Of a DNA stretch of 24,146 nucleotides, positions 1 to 10,910 are shown one piece after another. The notes under the pieces were generated by a model. The model did no database searches. It had not been told where the DNA came from and worked only from the letters and a program-made list of their open reading frames with translations. The DNA is from Liolophura sinensis. Its lineage: Eukaryota; Mollusca; Polyplacophora; Chitonida; Chitonidae. Every line of letters starts with the position of its first letter. Position 1 is the first letter of the stretch. The stretch spans positions 18,241,704 through 18,265,849 of the forward strand of contig NC_088304.1 of NCBI RefSeq assembly GCF_032854445.1, in the 5' to 3' direction. The position numbers were made by a program, and so were the translations under genes.

Positions 1-329
1 TGACAAATATAATCACAGCTTCAAGAGGCAATCATAGAGAACATAGATGCTGAGGAGGTAATAAACAGACTTCAAAGCGGATGGACGGCCACCCAGTCAA
101 ACGCTTGACCTTCATCCCTTATTCACCTGATTAACCCAGACAAATCACCACTCAAATGAATCAGCAAAAAACAGCTTAATAAAAGTTCCAAGCACACTTG
201 TAACTCTAGACTCAAAGCTAAAGATAAGCATCCGTTATTAAACTTTCTGACAATTGGCAGGCCTAAGTGTTTTTATATGCCCCCCCAAAAAAATGGAATT
301 GGCCAGGAAATGGGCTAAGATGCGTAGTG
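1..329. other. Non-coding, nothing recognised
   Basis: AT-rich unique-looking sequence with no exon, repeat family or RNA gene seen. Confidence 0.5.
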
Positions 330-730
330 AGGTTGACAGCAAGCTCTTTGAAGGTTTGGTCCGAGTGAGAGCGAGCTTAGTTTTAATTCCCAAAGACACC
401 CTCGAGGAGCAGTCACTGTAAAAAGACGCCCCAAACCCATTTACGCTTTACACCTAGAACAAAACCTGGAAGTCTCGCATAAGCTTTACGACGGTAAACA
501 ATACGGAGTTTGGAGAGGCTTTAAACGACATCTTCTCAAATGTTTCGATTGGAAGCGGAAGCCTCTTGACTGGTCAGCTGCCTGCGGGGACTAGGCCTTT
601 CACTGCCTGCCAAGACAATTTCCGAAACCGCTTGTTTGGAACAAGTCGGCGCTTACGACTTGTGTGGATTCACTTTCCTCTCAATTGTAGATTAAACAGA
701 TTTCCGGCCAGCTTTTGGTGGGATAAAAAC
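330..730. promoter_or_regulatory. CpG-richer complex block, candidate regulatory element
   Basis: This block is clearly richer in GC and CpG than its AT-rich surroundings (roughly 18 CpG in 300 bp by eye). It contains an 8-bp perfect hairpin, ACAAGTCG (641-648) / CGACTTGT (656-663), with a 7-base loop. No frame reads as a credible exon. A role as conserved non-coding element or promoter is inference from composition only. Confidence 0.3.
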
Positions 731-1049
731 AGATAAGTCAACACAGTATTATTCTAGGTCCATATTAGCCCTAGTTTGGGGCTGTAGGGGGGGAAGTTGG
801 CAGCCCTCGCACCCACTCTACATGTGCACTATATATACCAGTATAGCCTGAGATTCAACAACACAGTCAGGGCTGTGATTCAGTGGAAAGTGGCTCTGTG
901 GAATTAAATGGTTGGATTATTTGTTCCCCCAATATAGAGCTTTGAAACTACCAATAATAAGCCGATATAATCACTTGAAAATTCCGTAAAAACACAACAT
1001 CTGATCAGAATCATATGATCCTGAGGGTTCTGTTCCAAAAGGCATTCAT

Positions 1050-1205
1050 AAGCTAAGTTGCATGTAACTACACATACAACATATCAACCAATCAGCCTTA
1101 AGATCCACGGCCTAATCCACAAGGCCAATGTATAAAGCTAAGTTGCTTGTAACTACACATACAATACATCAACCAATTTTGTAAGTTGCTTGTAACTATA
1201 AATAC
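1050..1205. repeat. Local duplication, 2.5 copies of an 85-bp unit
   Basis: The sequence aagctaagttgcatgtaact with acacatacaacatatcaacc (from about 1050) recurs with few changes at 1135-1176 and partially at 1181-1203 (gtaagttgcttgtaactata). Confidence 0.85.
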
Positions 1206-1637
1206 ATGTACTATGGTAATGTACAGGCATATGTATATCTTTTATTGTGGCCGTTACAGTTAACTTTATAGCCTAAAGAATGCTATGTGGGCACTAATTA
1301 CAGGTAAAAAAACAAAAGTCTGCAGGTAAGACAATCCCACTAGTGATGACTCTGATCTGTGATAATCCACCTGTAAGCTCACCCACAGTACCTAATGACG
1401 TCTAACTAAGCTGTGCACTGGGCCTACAAGTATTTAATAACATTCGCTCGGCTGGCAAACATAAACACAGTACAAGAGCCAGGTTATTTTCAATGCTATC
1501 CTGATGTACATGAACACGGAAACAATAAGCTTAAAGGAGAAGAAAATTTAAATATCAATGAAATACCACTGAATATGCATTTCCTCGCAGGTGCATGCCA
1601 TAAAAAAATTCTAATATGTACCTCAAGTTGATAAATT
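1206..1637. other. Non-coding, nothing recognised
   Basis: A short plus-strand frame (1413-1631) lacks an ATG at its start and any domain. I treat the stretch as unannotated DNA. Confidence 0.5.
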
Positions 1638-1954
1638 ATAAATAAAGTCAGCGCCAAACTCCGCTGTTGGCGACTCCATTTTGCTTAAGAACTAGTCCTG
1701 AAGTCTTCTGTGTTAGGAGGAGAACGTCCAGTAGAACGCTTCCTTCTTCCCAGAAGGTAGCGAACAGTACAGTTCGTTCTGCTTGACAATCGGAAAACCA
1801 GAATGTTGGATGTAGGTTCCGAGTTAACACAAACAAAGTGGCTGTTTTGACGACTCTCATTGGCTGAGAGGCAACACACACACTAAGCATAAATTACAAG
1901 GTGTTAAAGATGGAGGACGCTATGGACTCAGCAATTTATGCCAGCTTTATTTAT
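1638..1954. mobile_element. Candidate MITE-like element with imperfect terminal inverted repeats
   Basis: The left end 1638-1684 and the right end 1906-1954 are imperfect inverted repeats. The outer 10 bases ATAAATAAAG are identical in inverse, and the inner ends share a GCG..CTCCAT.TT motif. The left arm also contains a subterminal hairpin (CGCCAA 1652-1657 / TTGGCG 1667-1672). The interior has no convincing ORF. No clear target-site duplication is visible, so a DNA-transposon origin is inference. The inverted arms also create two start-like ATGG contexts facing outward. Confidence 0.4.
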
Positions 1955-1964
1955 TTATGCTATT

Positions 1965-2473
1965 TTCAGGCTTTACATGTATGGCGAGAAAAAATCGCAA
2001 AATTATGCAGCTGGCACCACCAGATAGAAAAAAATGTGCTCTTTTCAGCCTACAGTGTCATTTTTTAAAGTTTTCGTCTCCTTTAAACACAGATCTAAGA
2101 TCAACTTTAAACATGTATGTGTACATGAACATGAAAATGAGTACTGTTTATAATAATTTATTATTTGTAATAATGCATTTTTAATAAGTCAAGCTGAATG
2201 AGAAGTCCACTCTCAGAAATGAAAACAGGAATAAATTATTAATACGTGGCAACATTTTCATTCAGAAACTTTTTTTAACATACTGCTGTGATAACAGCAG
2301 CTCACTTTAACAATTTGAACAGCGTTTCATTAGATTTAAATCACACTAATAACTTGGAAAGCATCTGGAAAGATTTAAAGATACACAGTTTACAGATTTA
2401 TTATTAACTCAATAGCAAATACAACCTCTCACACTGAATAAAATAATTTTTTTAACAATTTAATGCATCCATG
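1965..2473. other. AT-rich non-coding stretch
   Basis: Very AT-rich, with multiple TTTAAA and TAATTTATTA strings. No exon or repeat family recognised. The plus-strand frame 1957-2184 is a chance opening. Confidence 0.5.
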
Positions 2474-2605
2474 TTAACAACCCACTCAAGAATATTTCAC
2501 TAATACAATGATAGCTTCTGCAGGTTTATGAGTGGAGGAAATCAGCCTCTGCCTGGAGAAAACCACTCACCATTTGGCAGGAAGTTGACAGACTTTTTGG
2601 CTCAA
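2474..2605 (-). mobile_element. Old, diverged relative of the SINE (body and tail only)
   Basis: On the minus strand this reads GTGAAATATTCTTGAGTGGG for the tail and, upstream, GGTGAGTGGTTTTCTCCAGGC followed by TTTCCTCCACTCATAAACC. That follows the order and spacing of the SINE body in this window but with many substitutions, so it is either a second subfamily or an older copy. The tail is not followed by an AAAT run and no head is visible. Confidence 0.6.
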
Positions 2606-3929
2606 AATTGTTGCCAAACCACCGAACAATAAATTCTATATGCCCATAGAGTCCATGGCTGTAGATGGTCGTAATGTATCAGTCGATAAGTGAAAACCTA
2701 AAATTTTGCTCCCCAAAAATTAATTTTAGAGGCTAATAAATGTTATAAAATATTAGAGTATGTTCTGTCGAAGCATACAATTCTCCAGCAGGATATAATA
2801 ACGCTTTCTAAACAAACCCCAAAACACCTTTCTACACGCTTGTTATTATTCACAAAATCAGGCAATATGTGCTATTTAGTCATGGGCAAAAATTTTAGGT
2901 CATTTCCAATATGTACAATGTACATGTACATGCCTATTTCTTTACAACGGTCTGTGAGTCTATCATAATTTGTAAGTCACCATAATGAAAGATATACATG
3001 TATAACCCTTACACTGTGCCACAGTGTTTAGTGGTAGCAGCGACAATGACGTATATGTGTAGTCAGATTTATGTTTGTGTCATGTTCTTATCTTGTCTAA
3101 ATCCCTTGTGATCTAATCTTTATGACCCTTGCTACAGGCCTTCCTGGTGCTTCCGGTCTTGTGCAAACTCCTATAAAATACAACCTTCATGTAACATGAC
3201 ACAAATCACAGGCTTTCTGCCAAGGGCCAGAGTACACAATAACATGGAATGCTGGAGCAACATGTAATATGAATTTGCTCTCTTATTTAATAACTGAATA
3301 CAGGTATTGCTGAGGTATGTGTTTCAAATAGTTGGAAAAGCTTGCTTCCTTTTGTTGGACGTCTGTGGCCCTTAATTAATTTTATGTCAGTGGCCCTTAA
3401 TTAACACTAAGCCAGAGATTCCCTATCTGACAGTTACAACTGAAAGTGTCTGTCTGTGAGTGCCTCAGATCTTAGTACCGGTCTTTCCGCAGACCTGAAA
3501 CCTGCCCACGGTCTCTGTTTGTTCAACCCTCCCAGGTATCATCATTTCAGGTGGGGTCACTGTGTACTAGTCTATTCTTGTACTCCATGCCACACTGCCT
3601 GCACTAAGGCTTTCTGGTGTGGCAAGATGCTCAAGACAGGTAAGTTAATTAACTCCTAGCCTCAGCCAGTGCTAACCCTCACAGGTGTAAGTGTGAGGAG
3701 TTGAGGTATCCAACGTCAGCCATTGATTGCCCCCGAGGATTCTGTCCATTAAATGTAACAATACTTGTAGGGAGGAGGGGAGAGAAAAAACATAGACACA
3801 CACTTGTGTCACGACTTGGAAGAAATACACAAAACATAATCAATAAAGTAGGGGTGGCTTGATGGAGAGAAGCACACATCCGATCCACTTCAACCTGACG
3901 AATCGGCATCCCAACAACCAGATTGTCCA
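2606..3929. other. Non-coding, apart from the short direct repeat at 3365
   Basis: It contains ACATGTACATG-type palindromes (about 2915-2932) and little else. The frame 3456-3659 has no recognisable domain and no good splice-bounded structure. Confidence 0.45.
3365..3405. repeat. Two 15-bp direct repeats, 26-bp period
   Basis: gtggcccttaattaa occurs at 3365-3379 and 3391-3405. It contains TTAATTAA, a homeodomain-type AT palindrome. Confidence 0.8.
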
Positions 3930-4095
3930 GATACACACCAATAACGCAAACAGCGCGCTGACGTAAAGCCGTAAAGCAAATACTCAGGAAATGGCCGGGA
4001 TGTGGTCCAGACCGCCTTCGACGGGATTTCCGCCACGACACAGACTCCCAAGGGGAACGACTCCGCCCATTAATATTCTTACTATCTGCTGTCAT
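3930..4095. promoter_or_regulatory. CpG-rich block ending in an octamer motif
   Basis: About 14 CpG within ~140 bp, including GCGCGCTGACGTAAA (CRE-like TGACGTAA). It is followed by a perfect ATGCAAAT octamer (4094-4101). A 138-codon minus-strand ORF (4095-3679) covers the block but shows no domain, and its codons and composition do not persuade me. Regulatory sequence is the more likely reading. Confidence 0.3.
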
Positions 4096-4322
4096 GCAAA
4101 TATTTCATCATAGCCAAGCGATTATTGCCATCCTATCTACTATGCATTATGGATGCCAAAACTGAAGGGCGACCAAATATGGTTTTCAGATATTCTGATC
4201 AGAAACATGATTGCGTTCCTAGGAGAGCTCACCTTCTGGGCAGTATACCTGTGGCATTAGGCCTTTGAGTATCGGGTGTGTTATCTGGGCCTTCAGAGGC
4301 ATCTCAGTCATTGTCAGTGGTG

Positions 4323-4395
4323 GACACAAAATAGGCAATTCTGACACCTAAACCGATGAATATTCACTGACACAAGATAGGCAATTCTGACACTT
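4323..4395. repeat. Two 27-bp direct repeats, 46-bp period
   Basis: gacacaaaataggcaattct plus gacacct (4323-4349) recurs as gacacaagataggcaattct plus gacactt (4369-4395). Two mismatches in 27. Confidence 0.88.
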
Positions 4396-4598
4396 GAATT
4401 AGTGTACAGTGTACATGTAGGCCACAAAGATCTGAATCTTGTCTATTTCATTGCACAAATGTCGTAAATCATTCAAAATACATATAATATTATATATGTT
4501 GTAAATGATATCCTCTTTTATCAGATATTCGCAGTTATTTATTTATTTGTGGGACTAATACCTATCTGACTGGTGTTACTGTAGGCCATTCCACTTAA

Positions 4599-4965
4599 TA
4601 TTTATTTGATTGGTGTTTTACGCCGTACTCAAGAATATTTCACATATATTTATTTATTTGATTGGTGTTTTACACCATACTCAACAATGTTTCACTTATA
4701 CGATGGCAACCAGCATTAAGGTGGGAGGAAACCGGGCACAGCCCGGGGGAAACCCATGGCCGTCTGCAGGGTGCTGGCAGACTTCCCACTTACGGGCGGA
4801 GAGTATTTCACATATACGACTGTGGCCAGCATTATGGTGGGAGGAAACTGGGCAGAGCCCGCAGGAAACCCATGACCATCCGCATGTTGCTGCAGGCCTT
4901 CCCATGTACAGCCAGAGAGGGAGCCAGCATGAGCCTGACTTGAACTCACAGCGATCGCACTTGCA
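4599..4965 (-). mobile_element. Composite SINE: concatenated partial copies of one family
   Basis: Read on the minus strand, a copy retaining only the box B half of the head (gagttcaagtcaggctcatg, around 4950-4931) runs through a full body to about 4803. There it is cut within GTGAAATACTC and joined directly to a second, headless body (4802-4661) with its own tail. A third fragment follows, consisting only of the 3' tail (4648-4599). A still weaker tail-like stretch occurs at about 4537-4585. The second body begins at almost the same point as the independent headless copies near 17318. ORFs over this stretch are repeat translations, not genes. Confidence 0.82.
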
Positions 4966-5316
4966 GTCTGATCCAAGTCCAACATAAGTGTCCTAAACAG
5001 GAAAATTTTATGAACTTTATATATTTGTTGATAATAAAGCAATGAAAGAAAGTAGTTTGCTTGACAAATTTGACCAAGTACATTAATTCATTTCTATGAC
5101 ATTACCTGTGTTTAGGAAATATTGGAATTCTAACAATAGCTAACTACATAAACGCCATCATAAAAATCCAGTTTCATTTTTCTCCGCTCCTGCAGCTTGC
5201 TGCACAATGAACTCTTGCACCAGAATAGCCAAGTATATACTTGTTATTATATAGCACATGTTTTTGTCATTAGCCTTCGTTAGCCTGAGTTAAAAAATAT
5301 TTAATTTTTTAATGAC

Positions 5317-5528
5317 CCTTTCCTAAACTGGACTGATTCAATATTGCACAGACAAGCGTTTCCTAAACAGGAAACATATTGCATGTTGCCTGTATAGGAA
5401 ACACACTGTGATGTTTTTAAAACAGGAACTGTTTCCAGGCCATCATGACGATATTGCTTTGTACATGTAGTTTCCTGAACTGTAAACACACATACAAATA
5501 CACATATATGTTTCCTGACTGGGAAATA
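5317..5528. repeat. Cluster 1 of a dispersed 18-bp palindrome (GTTTCCT-N4-AGGAAAC)
   Basis: The best copy is GTTTCCTAAACAGGAAAC (5358-5375), with perfect 7-bp arms. Degraded copies or half-sites occur at about 5320, 5390 (GTATAGGAAAC), 5420-5440 (AACAGGAACTGTTTCC), 5470 (GTTTCCTGAACTGTAAAC) and 5510 (GTTTCCTGACTGGGAAA). A lone copy (TCCTAAACAGGAAAA) is at 4991-5005. This is either a decayed minisatellite or clustered inverted GGAA sites. Confidence 0.7.
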
Positions 5529-5529
5529 T

Positions 5530-7058
5530 TTAAGACATGTCTTACTGAAATGACAACATTCATAACTGATATTATGTCACATCTCTGAACAACATGAAAA
5601 TATTAATTTAATTATGCAGTTCAGTGTATGAGATCTACAAATTTCTTATTAATGGCCGTAAAAACATTTACCCAGTTTTTCATTCTTATTACTATCTACA
5701 CACCTACATGTATGCATGTACAGGTAAAAGTGCTCCACTGAAATTAATATGCTGATGTGTTCGAGTTTGACGATTATTTTTTATGCTGGTAACCAGCACT
5801 TGTGATCACAAGTTTCTGTAACTATCCTTACGTGTAATTATCTATAATTTCCAAAATATATCTCACCTGTGCTGATACATACTTCAGGAGATATCTGTAT
5901 CAGACATTCAGATCTAAAACATTTTAATACACATCTACTTACATGTATACTATGTTTATCCTTTCCAAGCAGTACATTCTTCTCGAGCATTTACTTGTGA
6001 ACTGCAGAAATTTGACTAAAATCAAATAGTGTATACAGCATAGGTAACAGTTAACATTTTCAAAAATCCTTTTGTAAAATAAATTTATTTAGGTCATCAT
6101 ACAGTGAAATAATTCCAAATGCTGTTCTATGAAATGCTTTTAACATGCTGTGAAAGGTTGAAAGTCTTCAAATATCACACACTGACAGATGATTTTCAAG
6201 AAGCACAGTGGGACTGGCTTATTCTTATCCTTGGTGGTCAACCCAAAACTGAATAAACAGTATACCACCACCTAGCCAGTTAATGAGCTTTTAATTGTGG
6301 ACATGCCCAGGCTAAGCCTCTGTCCCAGCATGATATAATGGCTATCCTTACTCAGGTATACGTCATGCTGCTAAAGCCATTGAAGAGTAAATCTTCAATC
6401 TTTTCAACCAATGAAGCACTTTTTTACAGTGGAATTTATGCATATACTTATCATGAAAATGAAGCTAAAAAAATTTGTTTGTGTCATTAAAGATGCAAGT
6501 TTCATATTTCAAACTTCATATGCAAATTACTACTCTAAACCCCATAGTTCTTGCAGAATGTTTCAATATTGGTTGCAGAGGCGGTTGAAAAGGTTTAAGA
6601 ATTAGGGTATGTTAGCATCGAAATGCAGTGGGTGATCTTCCCCTATATATCACTTTCAATCAAAGCGACAGATAATGTGCAAACTTCTCATTCTGTTAGA
6701 TACTTATGATCTTGAAATGTTATAATACATTAAATGTAAATTGCACATAATTAAAATTGTTGTCTAATGTATTTGTCGAAACAGGCATTCGTATACCAGC
6801 TGTCAACCAAAATGGACGTTTCGGGTAAATCACTAGACCAATTCCCAAAACGATGTCTAACACCAAAGAACTAGGAAATACACAAGGTATACAAAACATG
6901 AAATTAGGATGGAATCATGCAAAGAGAAGCAGTCAGCAGTGTTCCATGATGTTAGAAAGATGCACGCTTTGTTCTAGCTGAATGAGTAAAACCAGAACTC
7001 AAATCATCTACCATGTTGGTGTCTAAGTTATCCATATTCTCCGTTGCATTTTGTCATG
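5530..7058. other. AT-rich non-coding stretch
   Basis: No exon recognised on either strand. TACATGTA-type palindromes recur (for example 5705-5722). A chance AFGI-like tetrapeptide on the minus strand near 6110 was examined and dismissed as an SRRM2 exon. Confidence 0.5.
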
Positions 7059-7261
7059 ATTGCAACTGTTCATATACCCAGTGTTTGCAACTGTTCATAT
7101 ACCCCAGTGATTGCAAATGTTCATATACCCCAGTGATTGCAACTGTTCATATACCCAGTGATTGCAACTGTTCATATACCCAGTGATTGCAACTGTTCAT
7201 ATACCCAGTGATTGCAACTGTTCATATACCCAGTGATTGCAACTGTTCATATACCCAGTGT
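7059..7261. repeat. Minisatellite, about 8 units of 25-26 bp
   Basis: The unit ttgcaactgttcatatacccagtga repeats head-to-tail about eight times. Units 2 and 3 carry an extra C (accccag) and unit 3 has an A for C change, while the last units are identical. There are no spacers between units, so this is not a CRISPR array. Confidence 0.95.
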
Positions 7262-9370
7262 GGCGATCAAATTCAACATGACAAATATACACGTATGGTA
7301 CTTTGCCCCAGGGTAAAGTAGAACTAGACACAGTCATGAAGCATAGCACCAGATATTCTGGATGCTCTGTACCTATTTCCTTACAAGAGAAATATACTCA
7401 TTACGAAACTGGAGACTGAATGCGTTCATTGAGTGAAAGCTGTAAAACAACCTTAATTATCATCAATGTGAAAGAACAGAGGGCAGGAAGGTAAGGCAAT
7501 AAATTATTTTGTGAGGGATTCATTTCTATTATGATGTAAACTAAATTCAGAAACTTAGAACTTATGCACTGTTACAAACCCAGCTGGTCAGCACCATATT
7601 GTGAAGTCTTAGTCTAAGGTGAACGAATCAGCCAACAGATGACTTTTAACAATTTAAATGTTCGAAGCCTTTTTGCCCCTTTCCCAGTGAGTGTCTGCTG
7701 TACCGCTTTGAGCAAACTGTGTAAAATCTGACATCATCTAAGAAGTGCCCGCTCTTAGCTTCCATGTGGAAAGGAGTTCAGGCCTTCCGTGCTGGATGTT
7801 CTATTAACACAGACCTCTCCTTCAAGGTATTATTTTCTCATTGTATGACAACTATTGGGGCTTCACGTTTTATGGCCTTTCACACCTAAAGTCCCATTAC
7901 CAGATGGCCAATGAAGAGAGTCCCCCCTTAGACACATACATATACCCCACATCTGAACCAAGGTGCATGTGTCTGCCCAGCCTGCCCCATGTTAAAGAAG
8001 TACACATTTAATTCCCATTCTCTTGCTGGACACAACAGATGTTGTCCACATGTCAATGGCAATTTGATCAGGGATGATGTCTAGACTGTCCCTCTGACTG
8101 GCTTCTATGTGTGGAATAAGTGAACCCCCCCAAAGTTTTCTCTACTGATTCCTTTCCTATATCAACTTTGTCAACACTGCTGTGGCAGGCGACACAGCTA
8201 TGTAAAGAGCTCCCAGAGTTTCATTTGAACATGTTGATCTTGCCCTAAATCAGATACTGTAACAAACCCTCATCTTTGTACATGTACATGCTGGTATTAA
8301 CTTTTAGAACCATTTGAATTTTATGTGTATAAAACTTTGTATTCACCTTTCAGTGTGTTTAATAGTAACATATCCTGCGATAGCATGTGTACCTCCGTCG
8401 TGTTTATTGTCATATGTTAATCAAATGTGTACAACGGCATACTTCAAGCAAAATCTCTTGTATCAAACATACATGTAGTATAATCTATTAAATTCTTAAT
8501 TACTTTTTAGAAAAATAAAATAAGATGTGAAGTATCCTTACATTCTAATACCTACTGCCTCAGAAGATCATCACAAAACAGGTGTCTGTGTACCTTAACA
8601 GGAATGTGATTTCATAAGAATCTGCTCAAATTTCTTCTACTACCTGATCCTTATGAATAAGAAGATAAGATTAGGTCAGAGATTGGACAATACCAAAATC
8701 CACAACATCCCGTGAAAAATGTTCATATTATTTTATCTCTGACCAGTAATTCATCTTTGACCGATAGCCAAGGGCCAAATCTAATCTTTGGACTCAGGAG
8801 GGTCAGTTAGTAAAACAAAATTCAGCTAGTTGTCATGGAGACGATTCTCTCCTCTGTATTATTTGTTCCCATTTTCAACAAATACATAATGTATTTGGAC
8901 TCAGGCAAGCATTTTAAAAGTTTTATAGACTTCATATGTGCTGACTATGCATAATTGGAAAGGCAGCGATGTCAGCTCAAATGGTCTGGTGAAATATCAT
9001 TTCAAACAGATGTTACATTGCAACTGTGCATATTAAAGGATTATCTTACATAAATAATTCTGACTACATGCAAGTCTCTTGTGTATTAAATCCACTGTTA
9101 ATCGTGGTATCTAAAGAAGTACTGCACATATTGAGTTTAGGGGTTGCTTAGATATACACAGCAGAGCATAAAGGAGATATTTCTTATCTTGAGTTGTTTA
9201 ACAGAGGTTTAAAATGGGTATAATTCACTCGTAAGGTAAATATGGACAGCTAAAGTGTCCAGAATCTCTGGCGCCCCACTCTGCTTCATAACTGTGTCTA
9301 ATCCTGCTTAACTTGGGTCCAGGGATCATATATCTCCCACTCACCTCCTTTGTTTCTTTGTAGATGTGTA
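7262..9370. other. Non-coding, unassigned
   Basis: Mixed composition. 7700-8260 is somewhat less AT-rich and could be an unrecognised old repeat. No ORF, exon or RNA gene is supported. Confidence 0.45.
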
Positions 9371-9416
9371 GAGGGTGGGGGGGGGGGGGATGTCTAGGCA
9401 GGGGTGGGGGGGAGGG
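9371..9416 (+). other. G-run tract, G-quadruplex candidate
   Basis: GAGGGTG is followed by a run of 13 G, then GGGGTGGGGGGGAGGG: at least four G-runs of three or more within 46 bp. Confidence 0.7.
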
Positions 9417-9429
9417 ATAGCACTAATGG

Positions 9430-9655
9430 TTGTGTTTTTGTTTTTTTGTATGTATGAATGTATATAGCTTCTCTTTTCAAACCACATGGTGCTTTATCTT
9501 GTTTTATATGTACTGATGTATTTTTTGATTGGACTCTGAAGTACATGTGTCCTATATACTAGTATTTGTTTTCTCTGTGAAGACCTTGGGGGAGAACAGT
9601 TTCATTGTAAATTGACCGAGCTACCTTCGATAAATAAATTGATTATTATTATATA
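9430..9655 (+). mobile_element. Probable 3' end of a non-LTR retrotransposon (or a relict 3' UTR)
   Basis: A T-rich stretch leads to GAAGACCTTGGGGGAGAACAG, TTTCATTGTAAATTGACCGAG and a terminal AATAAATTGATTATTATTAT. Endings of this shape (an AATAAA-like signal followed by a short ATT microsatellite) are typical of CR1/L2-type LINE 3' ends in marine invertebrates. That association is from memory. No reverse-transcriptase coding sequence lies upstream, so the copy would be heavily 5'-truncated; the left boundary is uncertain. Confidence 0.42.
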
Positions 9656-10910
9656 GATCATCACCTTTGATGTATATGTATGAAAAGTTGCAATCTCAGA
9701 TAAAAATTACGATAACTGAGAACTAAAAAAGCATGGCAGACCATTTGGATACTGATTTCATTCATTCATCTAAAACTCATCATTTTGTTTTTCCAACATC
9801 GCTGAAAATTGCTGACTTCGTCTCTTTGCATGAGTCCATCATTTCTTACTTTAAAAACTTTCTTGGTTCTTTGGTAGTTTGTGTTGAATATCATTTTTTG
9901 AATTGGGCTTGGGACTGATCTGGGTATGAGTCAGTGATAGTAAATTACAAAAATAATAACAAGTACATCAAGTACTGAGCTGTAGTTTCACTTTCCCCGA
10001 GTCTCCTACATGTTCACTAAACTATTTCAAAATTTGTTTTTGTTTCACACAAATTTTGCTAGTATGTATAAGTAGAACAAAGTACATTTACATGAGCATG
10101 TAGATTGCATGTCCCAAACCCAATAATCTAAATCAGAAGGCATTGTCACTTCTACTGTTGGTAAATCAGGGCCAGGATGGGGTAGAGTCTGTGCTGTGTG
10201 AAAACCACCCCCCAGCCTCATACAACCAATGCTCCACCAACAGGCCAACCCCATCCCATTAACCAGCCATGATATTGTGTACAGGAGACAAACATCTGGC
10301 CAATGGGCATGCCTGGGTCACTTCAATGTCCCTGGAGGACAACGAAACATGACTATTCTAACTATACAGTGATACAGCCTACATTTACATGTGCCACACC
10401 TCACCCATCCTCCTACCCCACTAGCCCCACCACCACTACCACACAGGTACCCTCACATTTTGCTCATAATTATGTACTTGTAAATAAACAAGATACTCAA
10501 ATGTATTGCTAGACTTTGAATATGACAGATTATATGCTATCCACACATTCCAGCTAAACATGTGCAATGCCTTGGATAGTTTTATGTGGAAAGGAAGTGC
10601 TAATACACGCCTGCTTTTTTATATACTATATATACACTCCTAAATCCACATATATGAAATGATGTAACTTAAAAACCAGCTTACATGTTAACATATAGAC
10701 AGAATAGATAACATTTACATCTAGTTCACCAACAAATGGTTTAATTAATTACTGAGCTGGTCAGAATACACCCATTCATTGGACGCCAATGACTGAAGTA
10801 CGACATAATTATAAGCTGTCAAGGTACCTTATGCAGTCTGCACTGTGTAAAGTTTATGAATGGATTTGGTTAGATCAAATACATATTTGTCATATTCAAA
10901 TGTAACAAAG
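9656..10910. other. Non-coding, apart from the C-rich tract
   Basis: A 61-codon ATG frame with good context (9733-9918) has no recognisable domain. It directly follows the LINE-like end and is taken as chance. A weak tRNA-like string on the minus strand at about 10262-10190 was not accepted. Confidence 0.45.
10397..10445 (-). other. C-rich tract (G-rich on minus strand)
   Basis: The plus strand has repeated CCC or CC groups (CCCATCCTCC, TACCCCACTAGCCCCACC). The minus strand could form weak G-quadruplexes. It is otherwise simple sequence. Confidence 0.45.

Noticed and set aside
1648-2065. Divergent small genes (minus ATGGAGTCGCC near 1682, plus ATGGAGGACGC near 1910) around a CCAAT box
   Set aside because: The two start regions are inverted copies of each other, better explained by terminal inverted repeats of one element. 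Neither frame has a domain.
4610-4987. Overlapping ORFs on both strands, up to 125 codons
   Set aside because: They are translations of the composite SINE. The same peptides recur wherever the SINE occurs (16237-16539, 17116-17497, 19007-19453, 21288-21526).
6100-6180. Minus-strand peptide ending in AFGI, tested as the missing SRRM2 exon
   Set aside because: Only four residues match, the frame has a stop shortly upstream, and no THQLAE-type block precedes it.
7059-7261. CRISPR-like regular repeat
   Set aside because: Units abut with no spacers, and the surrounding genome is eukaryotic.
9733-9918. 61-codon ATG frame with good start context
   Set aside because: No recognisable domain, no splice or promoter support, and length within chance in AT-rich DNA.
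10190-10262. Possible tRNA-like head on the minus strand (TGGCCTGTTGGTGGAGCATT)
   Set aside because: Box B is not convincing and no SINE body or tail follows.
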